From assembly GCF_003628555.1 (NCBI RefSeq), contig NZ_CP021731.1, positions 3,968,001 through 4,032,000 of the forward strand: a DNA stretch of 64,000 bases, read 5' to 3'. Positions 49,217 to 58,696 of this stretch are shown piece after piece. The stretch is from Azoarcus sp. DN11. Lineage in GTDB: Bacteria; Pseudomonadota; Gammaproteobacteria; Burkholderiales; Rhodocyclaceae. Below the pieces are notes generated by a model. That model worked only from the letters and a program-made list of their open reading frames with translations, was not told the origin of the DNA and ran no database searches. Position numbers and translations under genes: made by a program. Position 1 is the first letter of the stretch. Every line of letters begins with the position of its first letter.

Positions 49217-50032
49217 CTACCCTATCAACCCGCTCATTGGCGAACTCGGAGACGCGCTGTAGAACTTGCGCGGCATTCGCCCGGCGAGGAAGGCCTCGCG
49301 CCCCGCAACGACCGCCTTGCCCATCGCGTCGGCCATCCTGACGGGGTCTCCGGCGGCTGCGATCGCGGTGTTCATCAGCACGCCGTCACAGCCCAGCTCC
49401 ATCGCAATCGCCGCATCCGACGCGGTGCCGACGCCGGCATCGACGATCACCGGCACTTTGGCGCGATCGATGATGAGGCCGAGGTTCCATGGATTGAGGA
49501 TGCCCATGCCGGAGCCGATCAAGGACGCTAGCGGCATGATCGCGACGCAGCCGAAATCTTCGAGGATGCGCGCCTGCACGGGATCATCGGCGCAATACAC
49601 CATCACGCGGAAGCCATCCTTCACGAGGCACTCGGCGGCGCGCAACGTCTCAGGCATGTTCGGGTAGAGCGTATCGCGGTCGCCGAGGACTTCGAGCTTC
49701 ACGAGGTCGTGGCCGTCGAGGAGTTCTCGTGCGAGGCGGAGCGTGCGGATGGCGTCCTCGGCCGTGTAGCAGCCCGCGGTGTTCGGCAGGATCGTGAAGC
49801 GGTCCGGCGGCAGCACGTCGAGAAGATTCGGTTCGCCCGGCTGTTGGCCGATGTTGGTGCGGCGGATGGCGACCGTGACGATCTCGGCGCCGCTGGCGTC
49901 GAGCGCGGCGCGGGTGTGCGCGAAGTCGCGGTACTTTCCGGTGCCGACCAAGAGGCGCGAGCGATAGGTGCGCCCGCCGACCACGAGCGGGTCGTCGCCC
50001 GCGGACAGTGTGTGCATTTCCCTTGCGTGCAT
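49217..50032 (-). CDS. thiG: Thiazole synthase
   Basis: Builds the thiazole phosphate of thiamine from DXP, dehydroglycine and sulfur carried by ThiS. 271 residues with [13 protein letters not shown], the Schiff-base Lys in [10 protein letters not shown] and the [11 protein letters not shown] and [17 protein letters not shown] phosphate-binding loops of the TIM barrel. The first ~40 codons exist twice because of a 139-bp tandem duplication; this copy (start 50032) is the intact one. Downstream of lipA and thiS in the aco-linked run. Confidence 0.95.
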   Translation of the reverse strand: MHAREMHTLSAGDDPLVVGGRTYRSRLLVGTGKYRDFAHTRAALDASGAEIVTVAIRRTNIGQQPGEPNLLDVLPPDRFTILPNTAGCYTAEDAIRTLRLARELLDGHDLVKLEVLGDRDTLYPNMPETLRAAECLVKDGFRVMVYCADDPVQARILEDFGCVAIMPLASLIGSGMGILNPWNLGLIIDRAKVPVIVDAGVGTASDAAIAMELGCDGVLMNTAIAAAGDPVRMADAMGKAVVAGREAFLAGRMPRKFYSASPSSPMSGLIG

Positions 50033-50190
50033 CCTTCAGCCTCCCCCGACTGGTGTGCGCGAAGTCGCGGTACTTTCCGGTGCCGACCAAGAGGCGCGAG
50101 CGATAGGTGCGCCCGCCGACCACGAGCGGGTCGTCGCCCGCGGACAGTGTGTGCATTTCCCTTGCGTGCATCCTTCAGCCTCCCCCGACT
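49913..50190. repeat. 139-bp perfect tandem duplication at the thiS-thiG junction
   Basis: Bases 49913-50051 and 50052-50190 are identical. The unit spans the first ~40 codons of thiG, its start region and the last few codons of thiS. Since 139 is not a multiple of three, the upstream copy of the thiG start (50171) runs out of frame after the repeat, while the downstream copy keeps a full thiG with its own duplicated ribosome site. The identity suggests a recent event or an assembly artefact. Confidence 0.93.
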
Positions 50191-50378
50191 GCGATGACGA
50201 TTTCGATGCGGTCGCCCGCGTTGAGCGCGACTTCGCGGTAGCGGCCGCGCGGCACGATGTCGCCGTTGAGTTCGACGGCGATACGCTTGCCGGTGTGGCC
50301 GAGCGCTTCGACGAGGTCGATGACGCAGCCGCCGCCCGGGATCGGCATCGCGCGGCCATTCACGACGATTCCGGTCAT
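50175..50378 (-). CDS. thiS: Sulfur carrier protein ThiS
   Basis: 67-residue ubiquitin-like protein that carries sulfur as a C-terminal thiocarboxylate for Thi[10 protein letters not shown] begins the beta-grasp fold and the chain ends in AVGGG, with the Gly-Gly needed for adenylation. It overlaps the stop of lipA by 4 bp (ATGA). The duplication downstream begins in its last codons but leaves the stop intact. Confidence 0.9.
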   Translation of the reverse strand: MTGIVVNGRAMPIPGGGCVIDLVEALGHTGKRIAVELNGDIVPRGRYREVALNAGDRIEIVIAVGGG

Positions 50379-51349
50379 GCGGCAGTGCCCTCAGCCGCTA
50401 TTGCGCCACGGGTCGCAGCATGGGCCACGGCATCGGCGCGGTAGGACGAGCGCACCAGCGGCCCCGCGGCGACTTCGGCGAACCCCATGTCGAGCGCGGC
50501 CTCACGCAGGCTCGCGAAAGCTTCGGGGGACACGTAGCGGTCGACCGGCAGGTGCGCGCTCGACGGGCGCAGGTACTGGCCGAGCGTGACGATGTCGCAG
50601 TCGTGCGCGCGCAAGTCGCGCAGCGTCGAGAGGACTTCGTCGTCGGTCTCGCCCAAGCCCAGCATCAGTCCGGATTTTGTGGGCACTTGCGGCAGGCGGC
50701 GCTTGACGGTCTGGATCAGCGCGAGCGAGCCGGCGTAGTCGCCACCGGGCCGCGCGGCGCGATAGAGGCGTGGCAAGGTCTCGATGTTGTGGTTGAAGAC
50801 GTCCGGCGGTGACGCGGCGAGGCGGTCGAGCGCGACGGCTTCGCGGCCGCGGAAGTCCGGCGTCAGCACTTCGATGCGGATGCCGGGAACCGCCGCACGC
50901 ACCGCCGCGATGCAGTCGGCGAAATGGCCGGCGCCGCCGTCGCGCAGGTCATCACGATCGACCGAGGTGATCACGACGTAGCGGAGCCGCATCGCGGCGA
51001 CGACCGCGGCGAGCTCGTGCGGCTCGTCCGCGTCCGGCGCGAGCGGCCGGCCGTGGGCAACGTCGCAGTAGGGACAGCGGCGTGTGCAGATGCTACCGAG
51101 GATCATGAAGGTGGCCGTGCCATTGCCGAAGCATTCGCCGATATTCGGGCAGGCGGCCTCTTCGCACACGGTGTACAGGCGATGCTCGCGCAGCACGGCC
51201 TGCAGCCGCAGCACTTCGGGCGTGCCTGGATCGCGCGCGCGCAGCCAGCCGGGGCGCGGCGCGGAGGCGACCGCTGGATCGATGCGGACCGGGATGCGCG
51301 CGAGCTTCGCAGCGCCGCGTGCGCCCGTTCCGGGAATGGTGGATTGCAT
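50375..51349 (-). CDS. lipA: Lipoyl synthase
   Basis: Radical-SAM enzyme inserting sulfur into octanoyl chains to make lipoyl cofactors. 324 residues with the auxiliary cluster [12 protein letters not shown], the radical-SAM motif CTRRCPYC and the C-terminal RSSYRAD. It is placed between acoC and thiS rather than near lipB, so it probably serves the lipoyl domain of AcoC. Ribosome site GGAG lies eight bases before the ATG at 51349. Confidence 0.95.
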   Translation of the reverse strand: MQSTIPGTGARGAAKLARIPVRIDPAVASAPRPGWLRARDPGTPEVLRLQAVLREHRLYTVCEEAACPNIGECFGNGTATFMILGSICTRRCPYCDVAHGRPLAPDADEPHELAAVVAAMRLRYVVITSVDRDDLRDGGAGHFADCIAAVRAAVPGIRIEVLTPDFRGREAVALDRLAASPPDVFNHNIETLPRLYRAARPGGDYAGSLALIQTVKRRLPQVPTKSGLMLGLGETDDEVLSTLRDLRAHDCDIVTLGQYLRPSSAHLPVDRYVSPEAFASLREAALDMGFAEVAAGPLVRSSYRADAVAHAATRGAIAAEGTAA

Positions 51350-51420
51350 ACGGATTTCTCCTGGAGCGTGGACCGGGTGCTCGATGTGCCCCCGGTCCTT
51401 GCCCGTACCTGACCGCCGGC

Positions 51421-52536
51421 TTACGCGTCGAGGAAGCGTGTGATGAGGCGATTGACCTCGTTCGCTGCTTCCATCTGCACCATGTGGCCCTGCCCCGCCA
51501 GCACTTCGACGAGTGCCCGCTTGCCCGCGGCATGCGCGTGGGCCACCGGGATGATCTGGTCGTTCTCACCCCAGATCACCAGCACCGGCTTGCCAAGATC
51601 CGATGCAACCGACGCCAGCACCGTCGCCTGGCGCCCATGCTCGAAGAGCGTCCCGGAGATCGTGCGCAGCGCCACGTCGACGCCTTCGAGGCGCTTGTAC
51701 TTCAGCATGTCGTCGATGAGCTGGCGCGTTACGAGGCCCGCGTCCGAGAAGAGCTGGGTCAGCACGGGTTTCAATGCGCGGCGGTCCGCGGCCGCGACGA
51801 AGCCGTCGATGTAGGCGCCGTTGATCTCGTCACCGAGCGCCGCACTCGCGATCAGCGTCAGCGATTTCACGCGCGCGGGCGCCGCCTGCGCGACGGCGAG
51901 CGACACTGCGCCGCCCATCGAATGGCCGACGAAGTGCGCGGACTCGATCCCCTCCACGTCCATGAAGCCGGTCACGGCGGTGGCGAGCGTCGCAAGCGAG
52001 CCGTCGCCAACGTCCTTCGCCGATTCGCCGTGGCCCGGCAGGTCGAGCGCATACACTGCCCGATCGGCCGCCAACGCTTCGTGGTTGAAGAGCCAGTTGT
52101 TGAGGTCGCCGCCGAAGCCGTGGATGAGGATCATCGGCTCGCCACCCTCCCCCCGTTTCAGATAACGCAGCCTGCGACCACCGACTTCGATCTTCTCGGG
52201 CTTCGGCCCGGCATCCTCGTCTTCCCCGCTATCCGGCGTGAAGTTCGCGAGAAAGTCCGCGACCGCCGCGTCGATCTCCGCATCCGGCACCTCGGCGTCC
52301 GCGACGATGCCGAGCAGCCCGCCCACCGGCAGCACGTCCTCGGCCGACGCGATCTGCCGGCGCAGCACGCCTGCGACCGAGGCCTCGACCGCGCCCGCGA
52401 TCTTCTCGCTCTCGACCTCGACGATCTCCTCGCCCACGGCGATCGCGTCGCCGACCTCCTTCAACCAGCCGTTGACCTTCCCCTCCTGCATCGAGAGGCC
52501 CCACTTCGGCATGGTGAGCTTGTGAATCGTGGGCAT
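51421..52536 (-). CDS. acoC: Acetoin dehydrogenase component with lipoyl domain and alpha/beta hydrolase fold
   Basis: 371 residues. Residues 1-80 are a lipoyl domain ([21 protein letters not shown]...) with the lipoylated Lys in VESEKIAG; residues ~130-370 are an alpha/beta hydrolase with [10 protein letters not shown] and nucleophile elbow GHSMGGAVS. This fused form is typical of the E2-like AcoC of acetoin dehydrogenases of Cupriavidus and relatives. The start overlaps the acoB stop as TGATG. It needs lipoylation, consistent with the following lipA. Confidence 0.92.
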   Translation of the reverse strand: MPTIHKLTMPKWGLSMQEGKVNGWLKEVGDAIAVGEEIVEVESEKIAGAVEASVAGVLRRQIASAEDVLPVGGLLGIVADAEVPDAEIDAAVADFLANFTPDSGEDEDAGPKPEKIEVGGRRLRYLKRGEGGEPMILIHGFGGDLNNWLFNHEALAADRAVYALDLPGHGESAKDVGDGSLATLATAVTGFMDVEGIESAHFVGHSMGGAVSLAVAQAAPARVKSLTLIASAALGDEINGAYIDGFVAAADRRALKPVLTQLFSDAGLVTRQLIDDMLKYKRLEGVDVALRTISGTLFEHGRQATVLASVASDLGKPVLVIWGENDQIIPVAHAHAAGKRALVEVLAGQGHMVQMEAANEVNRLITRFLDA

Positions 52537-53546
52537 CAGCGGTACTCCTTGACTCGGGTGACGGCCGCTTCGATGCGGGCCGGACTCGGAACGTAAAGAT
52601 CTTCCAGCGCGTCGCTGAAGGGCACGGGCACGTGCGGCGCGGTGACCTGCTCGATCGGCGCCTTCAGTGCGCCGAAGGCCTTCTGCGCGACGATGCCGGC
52701 GATGTCGGAGGCCATGCTGCAGCGGGGCGTCGATTCATCGACGATCACGAGGCGCCCGGTCTTCTCGACGCTTTCGAGGATCGTGTCCTCGTCGAGCGGC
52801 GACGTCGTGCGCGGGTCGATCACTTCGCAGTGGATGCCTTTCTTCTGCAGCGCCGCGGCGGCAGTCAGCGCCTGATTCACCATCCGCCCGAGCGCGACGA
52901 TCGTCACGTCATCCCCTTCGCGCGCGACGTTCGCCTCGCCGAAAGGCACGGTGTAGCTCTCCTCCGGCACGTCGCCTTCCATCGTGTACAACACCTTGTG
53001 CTCGAGGAAGATCACCGGGTCGTTGTCGCGGATCGACTGGATCAGCAGGCCCTTCGCATCGTAGGGGTTCGACGGCACGACGACCTTCAGCCCGGGGATG
53101 TGCGTGAACATGTTGTACAGGCACTGCGAGTGCTGCGCCGCCGCGCGGAAACCCGCGCCGTACATCGCGCGGATCACGACCGGCGTCTCGGCCTTGCCGC
53201 CGAACATGTAGCGGAATTTAGCCGCCTGGTTGTAGATCTGGTCGAAGCACACGCCGATGAAGTCGACGAACATCAGCTCCGCGACCGGGCGCAGTCCGTT
53301 GCACGCGGCACCGACCGCCGCGCCGACGTAGCCGGATTCCGAGATCGGTGTATCGAGCACGCGCCCCGGGTACTTGTGGAAGAGTCCCTTGGTGACGCCG
53401 AGCACGCCGCCCCATGCGTCCTCCTCGCCGGGCGCACCGGCGCCGCCGGCGTTGTCCTCGCCCATGATGATGACGCGCGGGTCGCGCCCCATTTCCTGGT
53501 CCAGCGCCTCGTTGATGGCCTGCTGGTAGGTGCTCCTTCTTGCCAT
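52536..53546 (-). CDS. acoB: Acetoin dehydrogenase E1 beta subunit
   Basis: 336 residues of the transketolase-type TPP enzyme beta chain: family start STYQQAINEALDQEM, MGEDNAGGAGA and VDESTPRCSMASDI. With AcoA it splits acetoin to acetaldehyde and a C2 unit bound to TPP. Follows acoA after 33 bp. Confidence 0.94.
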   Translation of the reverse strand: MARRSTYQQAINEALDQEMGRDPRVIIMGEDNAGGAGAPGEEDAWGGVLGVTKGLFHKYPGRVLDTPISESGYVGAAVGAACNGLRPVAELMFVDFIGVCFDQIYNQAAKFRYMFGGKAETPVVIRAMYGAGFRAAAQHSQCLYNMFTHIPGLKVVVPSNPYDAKGLLIQSIRDNDPVIFLEHKVLYTMEGDVPEESYTVPFGEANVAREGDDVTIVALGRMVNQALTAAAALQKKGIHCEVIDPRTTSPLDEDTILESVEKTGRLVIVDESTPRCSMASDIAGIVAQKAFGALKAPIEQVTAPHVPVPFSDALEDLYVPSPARIEAAVTRVKEYR

Positions 53547-53578
53547 TTGAATGTCTCCTTGGAATTCTTCGAGGGCGC

Positions 53579-54556
53579 TTAGTACGAGACGTAGACGTCG
53601 GTCAGGAGCTCGGCCGGCGCGGGCTTGGGATCGGCCTTCGCGCGTACCACCGAGTCGTCGATCATCGACTTCACCTCGCGGTCGATCGCGTCGAGCTGCT
53701 CGTTCGTGATCTCGCCGTCGGCCGTCACGCGGCGGCGGAACTGCAGCAGGCAGTCCTTGGTTTCGCGCAGCTTCTGCACCTCACCCGACGCGCGGTAGGT
53801 CTGCTGGTCGCCCTCGAAGTGGCCGTAGTAGCGGGAGAGCTTCACTTCCAGCAGCGTCGGTCCGCCGCCTTCACGGGCGCGCTTGATCGCCTCGCCTGCC
53901 GCCTGATGCATGGCAAAGAAGTCGAAGCCGTCGACGATCACGCCCGGCATGCCGAAGGCCGGCGCGCGGTCGGCGATGTTCTCGCAGGGCACGGAGTACT
54001 TCGACGAGGTCGCCTCGGCGTAGCCGTTGTTCTCGGCGATGAAGATCGCCGGCAGATTCCACACCGCGGCGAGGTTCATCGCCTCGAAGATCGTCCCCTG
54101 GTTGGATGCGCCATCGCCGAAGAAGCACACGCCAACGTCCTTCGTGCCGCGCAGCTTCGCCGCCAGCGCGGTACCGCAGATCAGCGGGCCGCCGCCGCCG
54201 ACGATGCCGTTCGCGCCGAGCATCCCGACCGACAGGTCCGCGATGTGCATCGAGCCGCCCTTGCCCTTGCAGGTGCCGGTGGCCTTGCCCCATATCTCCG
54301 CCATCATCCCGACCGGATCCACGCCCTTCGCGATGCAATGGCCGTGGCCGCGGTGGGTGCTGGCGATATAGTCGGCGCCCGTCAGGTGCATGCACACGCC
54401 AGTCGCGGACGCTTCCTCGCCGGCATACAGATGCACGAAGCCGGGAATCTCGCCGGTGGCGAAGTCGGTATGCACGCGCTCCTCGAACTCGCGGATCGTG
54501 CGCATGATCCGGTAAGCCTTGAGCAGGCTCTCGCGGTTCAGTGTCTCGCTCATCAT
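53579..54556 (-). CDS. acoA: Acetoin dehydrogenase E1 alpha subunit
   Basis: 325 residues with the TPP-binding motif GDGASNQGT...NN (ending AENNGYAEAT) and the HRGHGHCIAKG active-site loop. First gene of the aco run. Two ATG codons lie at 54556 and 54553; either may serve. Expression is expected to depend on AcoR and sigma-54 through the promoter about 105 bp upstream. Confidence 0.94.
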   Translation of the reverse strand: MMSETLNRESLLKAYRIMRTIREFEERVHTDFATGEIPGFVHLYAGEEASATGVCMHLTGADYIASTHRGHGHCIAKGVDPVGMMAEIWGKATGTCKGKGGSMHIADLSVGMLGANGIVGGGGPLICGTALAAKLRGTKDVGVCFFGDGASNQGTIFEAMNLAAVWNLPAIFIAENNGYAEATSSKYSVPCENIADRAPAFGMPGVIVDGFDFFAMHQAAGEAIKRAREGGGPTLLEVKLSRYYGHFEGDQQTYRASGEVQKLRETKDCLLQFRRRVTADGEITNEQLDAIDREVKSMIDDSVVRAKADPKPAPAELLTDVYVSY

Positions 54557-54659
54557 TGCTCCTCACTTGGTTGAAAGGTTTCGAGTCCCGCAGCGCCTGC
54601 GCCGGCTACCGACCGCCCCCGGAGGCAGCCGCCGCATGCCGCGGACCTGAGCTGCCTTC

Positions 54660-54676
54660 CGCACGGCGCGTGCCAG
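54660..54676 (-). promoter_or_regulatory. Sigma-54 (-24/-12) promoter for acoA
   Basis: On the minus strand TGGCACGCGCCGTGC fits the consensus TGGCACG-N4-TTGC with one mismatch in the -12 element. Transcription would start near 54650, about 95 bases before acoA. Activation by the divergent sigma-54 regulator AcoR is expected. Confidence 0.72.
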
Positions 54677-54819
54677 CAGCGCGGCGAAAGGCCTCACCTG
54701 CCGTTCGACAAACCGCACAACCAACTGAAAAACCTGAAAAAAACTCAGACGAGCCGCTGCGCACGCCCCTCAAGGAAAGGCCCGAAACCGCGATTTCGGA
54801 CGCTCTCCACCCCGCCCGC

Positions 54820-54871
54820 TGAGACACCCGGCCCGCGATTCCGCAGACAGCTGTCTCAGCCGAGTGAGACA
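54820..54871. promoter_or_regulatory. Putative AcoR upstream activating sites
   Basis: TGTCTCA-6 bp-TGAGACA (54852-54871) is a perfect inverted repeat, with a further TGAGACA at 54820-54826. They lie about 150-200 bp upstream of the -24/-12 promoter and about 110 bp before acoR, the distance and form expected for enhancer sites of a sigma-54 activator. Confidence 0.65.
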
Positions 54872-54978
54872 CCTGTCCGCATTGATTTCGCCTCGGGCCG
54901 GGAATACGCTGAAAGCAAAGGAAAAAGCACTTCTATCCAATACACCCGGCGCGGGATGCTGGAGACGAGAGGAAGGCA

Positions 54979-57023
54979 ATGAGGAGACCTCAGGAGATCG
55001 TCCAGCACGTGGGACGCGTGATCGACGTCGTCGAACGCGGACTGCCGTTGGGGCTGGACAGTAGTTTCGAGCGACTCGCGCGCTCGTGGCGACGATCGCT
55101 CAGCACCCACCAGGTCGACCCGGCGCTCGCAACCACGCCGCGCGTCGTCACCGCCCAGGAATTGCGCGAGCACCGCGACCGCATCGACGCCTTCATGCGC
55201 ATCGCACGCGAAGGCATGGACCGCCTGCACGCGCAGCTGCGGCCCGTGAACTACTGCGTGCTGCTCACCGACGCCGACGGCGTCACCGTCGACTTCCGCA
55301 CCGTCCCCGAGCTCGACCGCGAATTCAAGGCCGAGGGCTTCCGCGTCGGCACCTGCTGGTCCGAGGCGGCCGAAGGCACCTGCGGCGTCGGCACGGCGCT
55401 GATCGACGGCCAGCCGATGCTCGTCCATCGCGACGAACACTTCCGCTCGCACAACATCGCCTTCAGCTGCAGCTCGGTGCCGATCTTCGGCCCCGACGAC
55501 CGCCCCGTCGCCGTGCTCGACGCGACCGCGCTGCACGCGCCGGCGCAGCGCGAGAGCCAGCTCCTCGTGTATCGCCTCGTGCTCGACCGCGCGCAGCAGA
55601 TCGAGAACGCCTTCGCCTGGTACACCCTGCGCCCCTACTGGGTGCTGCAGCTCGGACGGCTCGCCGAATACCTCAGCGTGCAGACCGACTACCTCGTCGC
55701 CTTCGACGACAGCGGCCGCATCGTCGGCGGCAACCGCCGCGCGCGGCTCGAACTGTTCGACGGCGACGGCAGCCCGCCGCCCGTCTTCATCCACGACCTC
55801 TTCGAATGCACGACGAACGAGATCCTCGCCGCCGCCCACGGACAGCCGGGACAAGCCTTCCCGCTGCGCCTGACGACCAACGGCGAACGCCTCTTCGCGA
55901 TCCTGCGCGCGCCTGCGCCACGCAGCCGCAGCGGCCTCGCGCTACCCACCGTAGTCGATGACGCTGCGGCCGACGACAGCGCCTGCACGCAAATTCCCGG
56001 CTTCTCGCATCTCGCGCTCGACGACGCCCGCCTGCGCGGCAACGTCGAACGCGCACTGAAAGTCGCCAACCGCGACATCCCCGTGATGCTGCTCGGCGAG
56101 ACCGGCACCGGCAAGGAAGCCTTCGCCCGCGCGATCCACGACTACAGCGAGCGCCGCGACAAACCCTTCGTCGCGCTCAACTGCGCGGCGATCCCCGAGA
56201 CACTGATCGAAAGCGAACTCTTCGGCTACCGCGACGGCGCCTTCACCGGCGCACGCAGCAAGGGCGTGCGCGGCAAGATCCTGCAATCGGACGGCGGCAC
56301 CCTCTTCCTCGACGAGATCGGCGACATGCCGCTGCAACTGCAAAGCCGCCTGCTGCGCGTGCTCGCCGAAGGCGAAGTGCTCCCGCTCGGCGCCGAAACG
56401 CCGCTACCGGTGCGCCTGCACGTCGTCTGCGCGACCCACCAGGACCTGCCCGATCTCGTCCAGCAAGGCCGCTTCCGCGAGGACCTCTACTACCGCCTCA
56501 ACGGCGCCGTCTTCCTGCTGCCGCCGCTACGCGAACGCGAGGACATCCGCAGCGTGATCGGCAAGGTGATGCGCGAGGAAGCCGCCGCGATGGACCGGCC
56601 GACCCTGCGCCTCGCCCCCTCGACACTCGACGCACTGGCCCGCCACGACTGGCCCGGCAACATCCGCCAGCTGCGCCACGCGATGCGTTACGCGTGCGCG
56701 ATCGCCGACGGCGACACCGTCGAGCTCGAACATCTGCCTCCGGACCTGTTCCGCGCTCGGGTCTGCGCGCACGCGGCCGCGTCACGCAGCGACGCCTTCG
56801 ACGACGCCCCCCGCTACGCCTTCCCTCGCACAGCGACGCGCCCCGCCGCCCCTTATCGAACGCCGACGCCGAACTACGCGCCCAGATGCTCGCGGCGCTG
56901 CGCCGTCATCACTGGCAAGTCACCGTCACCGCACGCGAACTCGGCATGTCCCGTGCGACCTTCTACCGCAAGATGGCGCGGCTGCAGATCGTCAGTCCGA
57001 ACCGAAGGGAGTTCGATGCGTGA
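54979..57023 (+). CDS. acoR: Sigma-54-dependent acetoin regulator, C-terminal frameshift
   Basis: Residues ~75-220 form a GAF-type sensor domain, followed by the AAA+ domain with Walker A GETGTGKEAF and the sigma-54 contact loop GAFTGAR, and the HDWPGNIRQLRHAMRY segment. The Fis-type helix-turn-helix (AELRAQMLAALRRHHWQ... ELGMSRATFYRKMARL) is in another frame; one extra C in the run of six C at 56807-56812 reconnects it and gives 681 residues, the normal length. Unrepaired, translation continues to 57090 with an unrelated tail of about 90 residues. GGAAGG precedes the ATG at 54979. Divergent from acoA. Confidence 0.88.
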
Positions 57024-57128
57024 CGAGGTACCCCTGAGGATCCGCATGAACGATAAGCCCAGGGCACGCCTGCTTGCGTTGCTTCGATAGTGAGGCGGCA
57101 TGCGCAGAACGCGGTGTAAAGTACAAAC

Positions 57129-57368
57129 ATGGCACCCACCGTTCTGCGCGAAGGTCAGTTCCGTCTCTTTTTCTTCTCTCGAGAGGAACCGCGCATCCAT
57201 GTCCATGTGTCTCATCCTGACGGTGAGGCAAAGTATTGGCTGACGCCCGAAGTTCACTTGGCTACGTCTGTCGGCCTGAACCAGCGGCAGCTTCGCGAAG
57301 CCCAATCGATCATTGAAGCCCACCTTGGGGAGATTGCAGATGCCTGGCAACGTCATTTCGGCGCCTGA
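57129..57368 (+). CDS. DUF4160 protein
   Basis: 79 residues with the DUF4160 pattern FRLFFFSREEPRIHVHV followed by AKYWLTP and a C-terminal helix (QRQLREAQSIIEAHLGEIADAW). Members usually occur as the first of a pair with DUF2442, as here, where the next gene overlaps by about 29 bp. A toxin-antitoxin-like role is suspected in the literature for such pairs, but function is unproven. Confidence 0.78.
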   Translation: MAPTVLREGQFRLFFFSREEPRIHVHVSHPDGEAKYWLTPEVHLATSVGLNQRQLREAQSIIEAHLGEIADAWQRHFGA

Positions 57369-57597
57369 AGTTACCCATGTGTCGAAACATGGTTTCTGGC
57401 TGTTGCTCGCCGATGAAGAACTTCTTCTTCCGTTCGAACTGTTTCCCTGGTTCAGACGCGCCACGATAGAGCAACTCACCCACGTCGAATGGCCGTCACC
57501 TGACCATCTCTACTGGCCGGACCTGGATATCGATCTCTCGCTCGAGTCGATCCGCCGCCCTGACGCCTTTCCTCTAGTCTCGAAACCAGCGGACTGA
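57340..57597 (+). CDS. DUF2442 protein
   Basis: 85 residues from the ATG at 57340 (MPGNVISAPEVTHVSKHGFWLLL). The sequence LLLPFELFPWFRRATIEQL is the hallmark of DUF2442, a small beta-rich domain usually encoded after DUF4160. The last residues RPDAFPLVSK are weakly conserved. An upstream in-frame start would add 9 residues inside the previous gene. Confidence 0.78.
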   Translation: MPGNVISAPEVTHVSKHGFWLLLADEELLLPFELFPWFRRATIEQLTHVEWPSPDHLYWPDLDIDLSLESIRRPDAFPLVSKPAD

Positions 57598-57614
57598 ACG
57601 CAATATGGACTAGG

Positions 57615-58520
57615 TCACCCGGCGCGGCGGAACAACTCCGGCCGCGCTTCGATCATCTCGCGGATGAAGTCCCACACGACGCGGGTACGCTTGAGCCGCA
57701 GCAGGTCTTCGGGCGCCGTGATCCACAGCGTCCGCGTCACGAGTGACTGTCCGGGAAACACGCAGACCAGATCGTCGGACAGGTCGGCGACGAAGGGCGA
57801 CAAGGCCACGAGTCCCATTCCTGCCGCCGCGGCCTCGCGCTGGGCCAGCACGCTGGTGGAGGTGAAGCTCCTGTTGGGATGGGGCGTGAGCTCTTCCAGC
57901 ACCCGGAAGAAGCCGCTCAGCGACCCGTCGTGGATGTAGTCCACGAAGCTGTGCTCGGCGAGATCGCTCAACTGGTGGATGGGCGGATGGGAGTCGCGGT
58001 AGCCGGGTGAGCAGTAGATGGAATAGTCGACCTCGGTCAGCCTCGCCACCTTGTAGCGCCCCACCTCGGGTGGATCCAGAGTGATCAGGATATCGACTTC
58101 GCGTGCGACGAGGCTCGGATACTGAGGCTGAGGGATTAGCTGGACCTGGAGCTCGGGGTGCTCGCGCCGCAGTTTCGTCAGGCCGGGTGCGATCAGGTGA
58201 ATGCCAACGCCCTCCGGACTCCCCACGCGCACCGTCCCCTTCACCCTCACCCCCAGGCCCGCGCTCTCCTCGACGGCCTCGAGCAGAGCGCTTTCCATTC
58301 TTTCCGCATGCGGGATGAGCGCCTGGCCAGCGTCGGTCAGCGAATACCCGGTGCGTCGGCGATCGAACAGGACCACGCCCAGGTCGGCCTCCAGCCGGTC
58401 GATGCGGCGCGACACCGTGGAGTGTTCGATGCCCAGCCGCTCGCCTGCGAGGGAAATCGTGCCTTGGCGTGCGACCGCAAGAAAGACACGGAGGTCGTTC
58501 CAGTCAGGTAGTGAGTCCAT
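57615..58520 (-). CDS. LysR-family transcriptional regulator
   Basis: 301 residues. Winged HTH at the N terminus (MDSLPDWNDLRVFLAVARQGTISLAGERLGIEHSTVSRRI...), then a LysR substrate-binding domain (GTVRVGSPEGVGIHLIAPGL). ATG at 58520 chosen; a start three codons upstream is possible. It is divergent from the acyl-CoA ligase operon, with palindromic sites in the 177-bp gap, so it very likely controls that operon. The inducer is probably the acid or its CoA ester. Confidence 0.9.
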   Translation of the reverse strand: MDSLPDWNDLRVFLAVARQGTISLAGERLGIEHSTVSRRIDRLEADLGVVLFDRRRTGYSLTDAGQALIPHAERMESALLEAVEESAGLGVRVKGTVRVGSPEGVGIHLIAPGLTKLRREHPELQVQLIPQPQYPSLVAREVDILITLDPPEVGRYKVARLTEVDYSIYCSPGYRDSHPPIHQLSDLAEHSFVDYIHDGSLSGFFRVLEELTPHPNRSFTSTSVLAQREAAAAGMGLVALSPFVADLSDDLVCVFPGQSLVTRTLWITAPEDLLRLKRTRVVWDFIREMIEARPELFRRAG

Positions 58521-58528
58521 GCGGGACA

Positions 58529-58604
58529 TTGTGCATGGATGCACAAACCGTGTGCAAGCCCTTGCTTTGGCGGGAAAAAACCGACGCCGATAATCCTTGC
58601 ACAA
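58529..58604. promoter_or_regulatory. LysR-type operator array
   Basis: TTGTGCAT-GG-ATGCACAA (58529-58546) is a perfect 8-bp inverted repeat. A further TGTGCAAG at 58551-58558 and its complement CTTGCACA at 58596-58603 form a second, widely spaced repeat with the same core. All lie between the divergent LysR gene and the ligase operon, and they follow the T-N11-A style expected of LysR sites. Confidence 0.72.
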
Positions 58605-58696
58605 GCCCCCCGATCCCGAGCGCTCGCACGAGTGGCACGCGCAGTGCGGCCCTGAATCGATTCGGCCACCAACGTCCAAATAACAGGAGACAACCC

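Noticed and set aside
49913..50190. Two identical adjacent copies that might suggest a CRISPR or phage attachment site
   Set aside because: Only two copies of 139 bp with no spacer, and both lie in coding sequence; a simple tandem duplication explains it.
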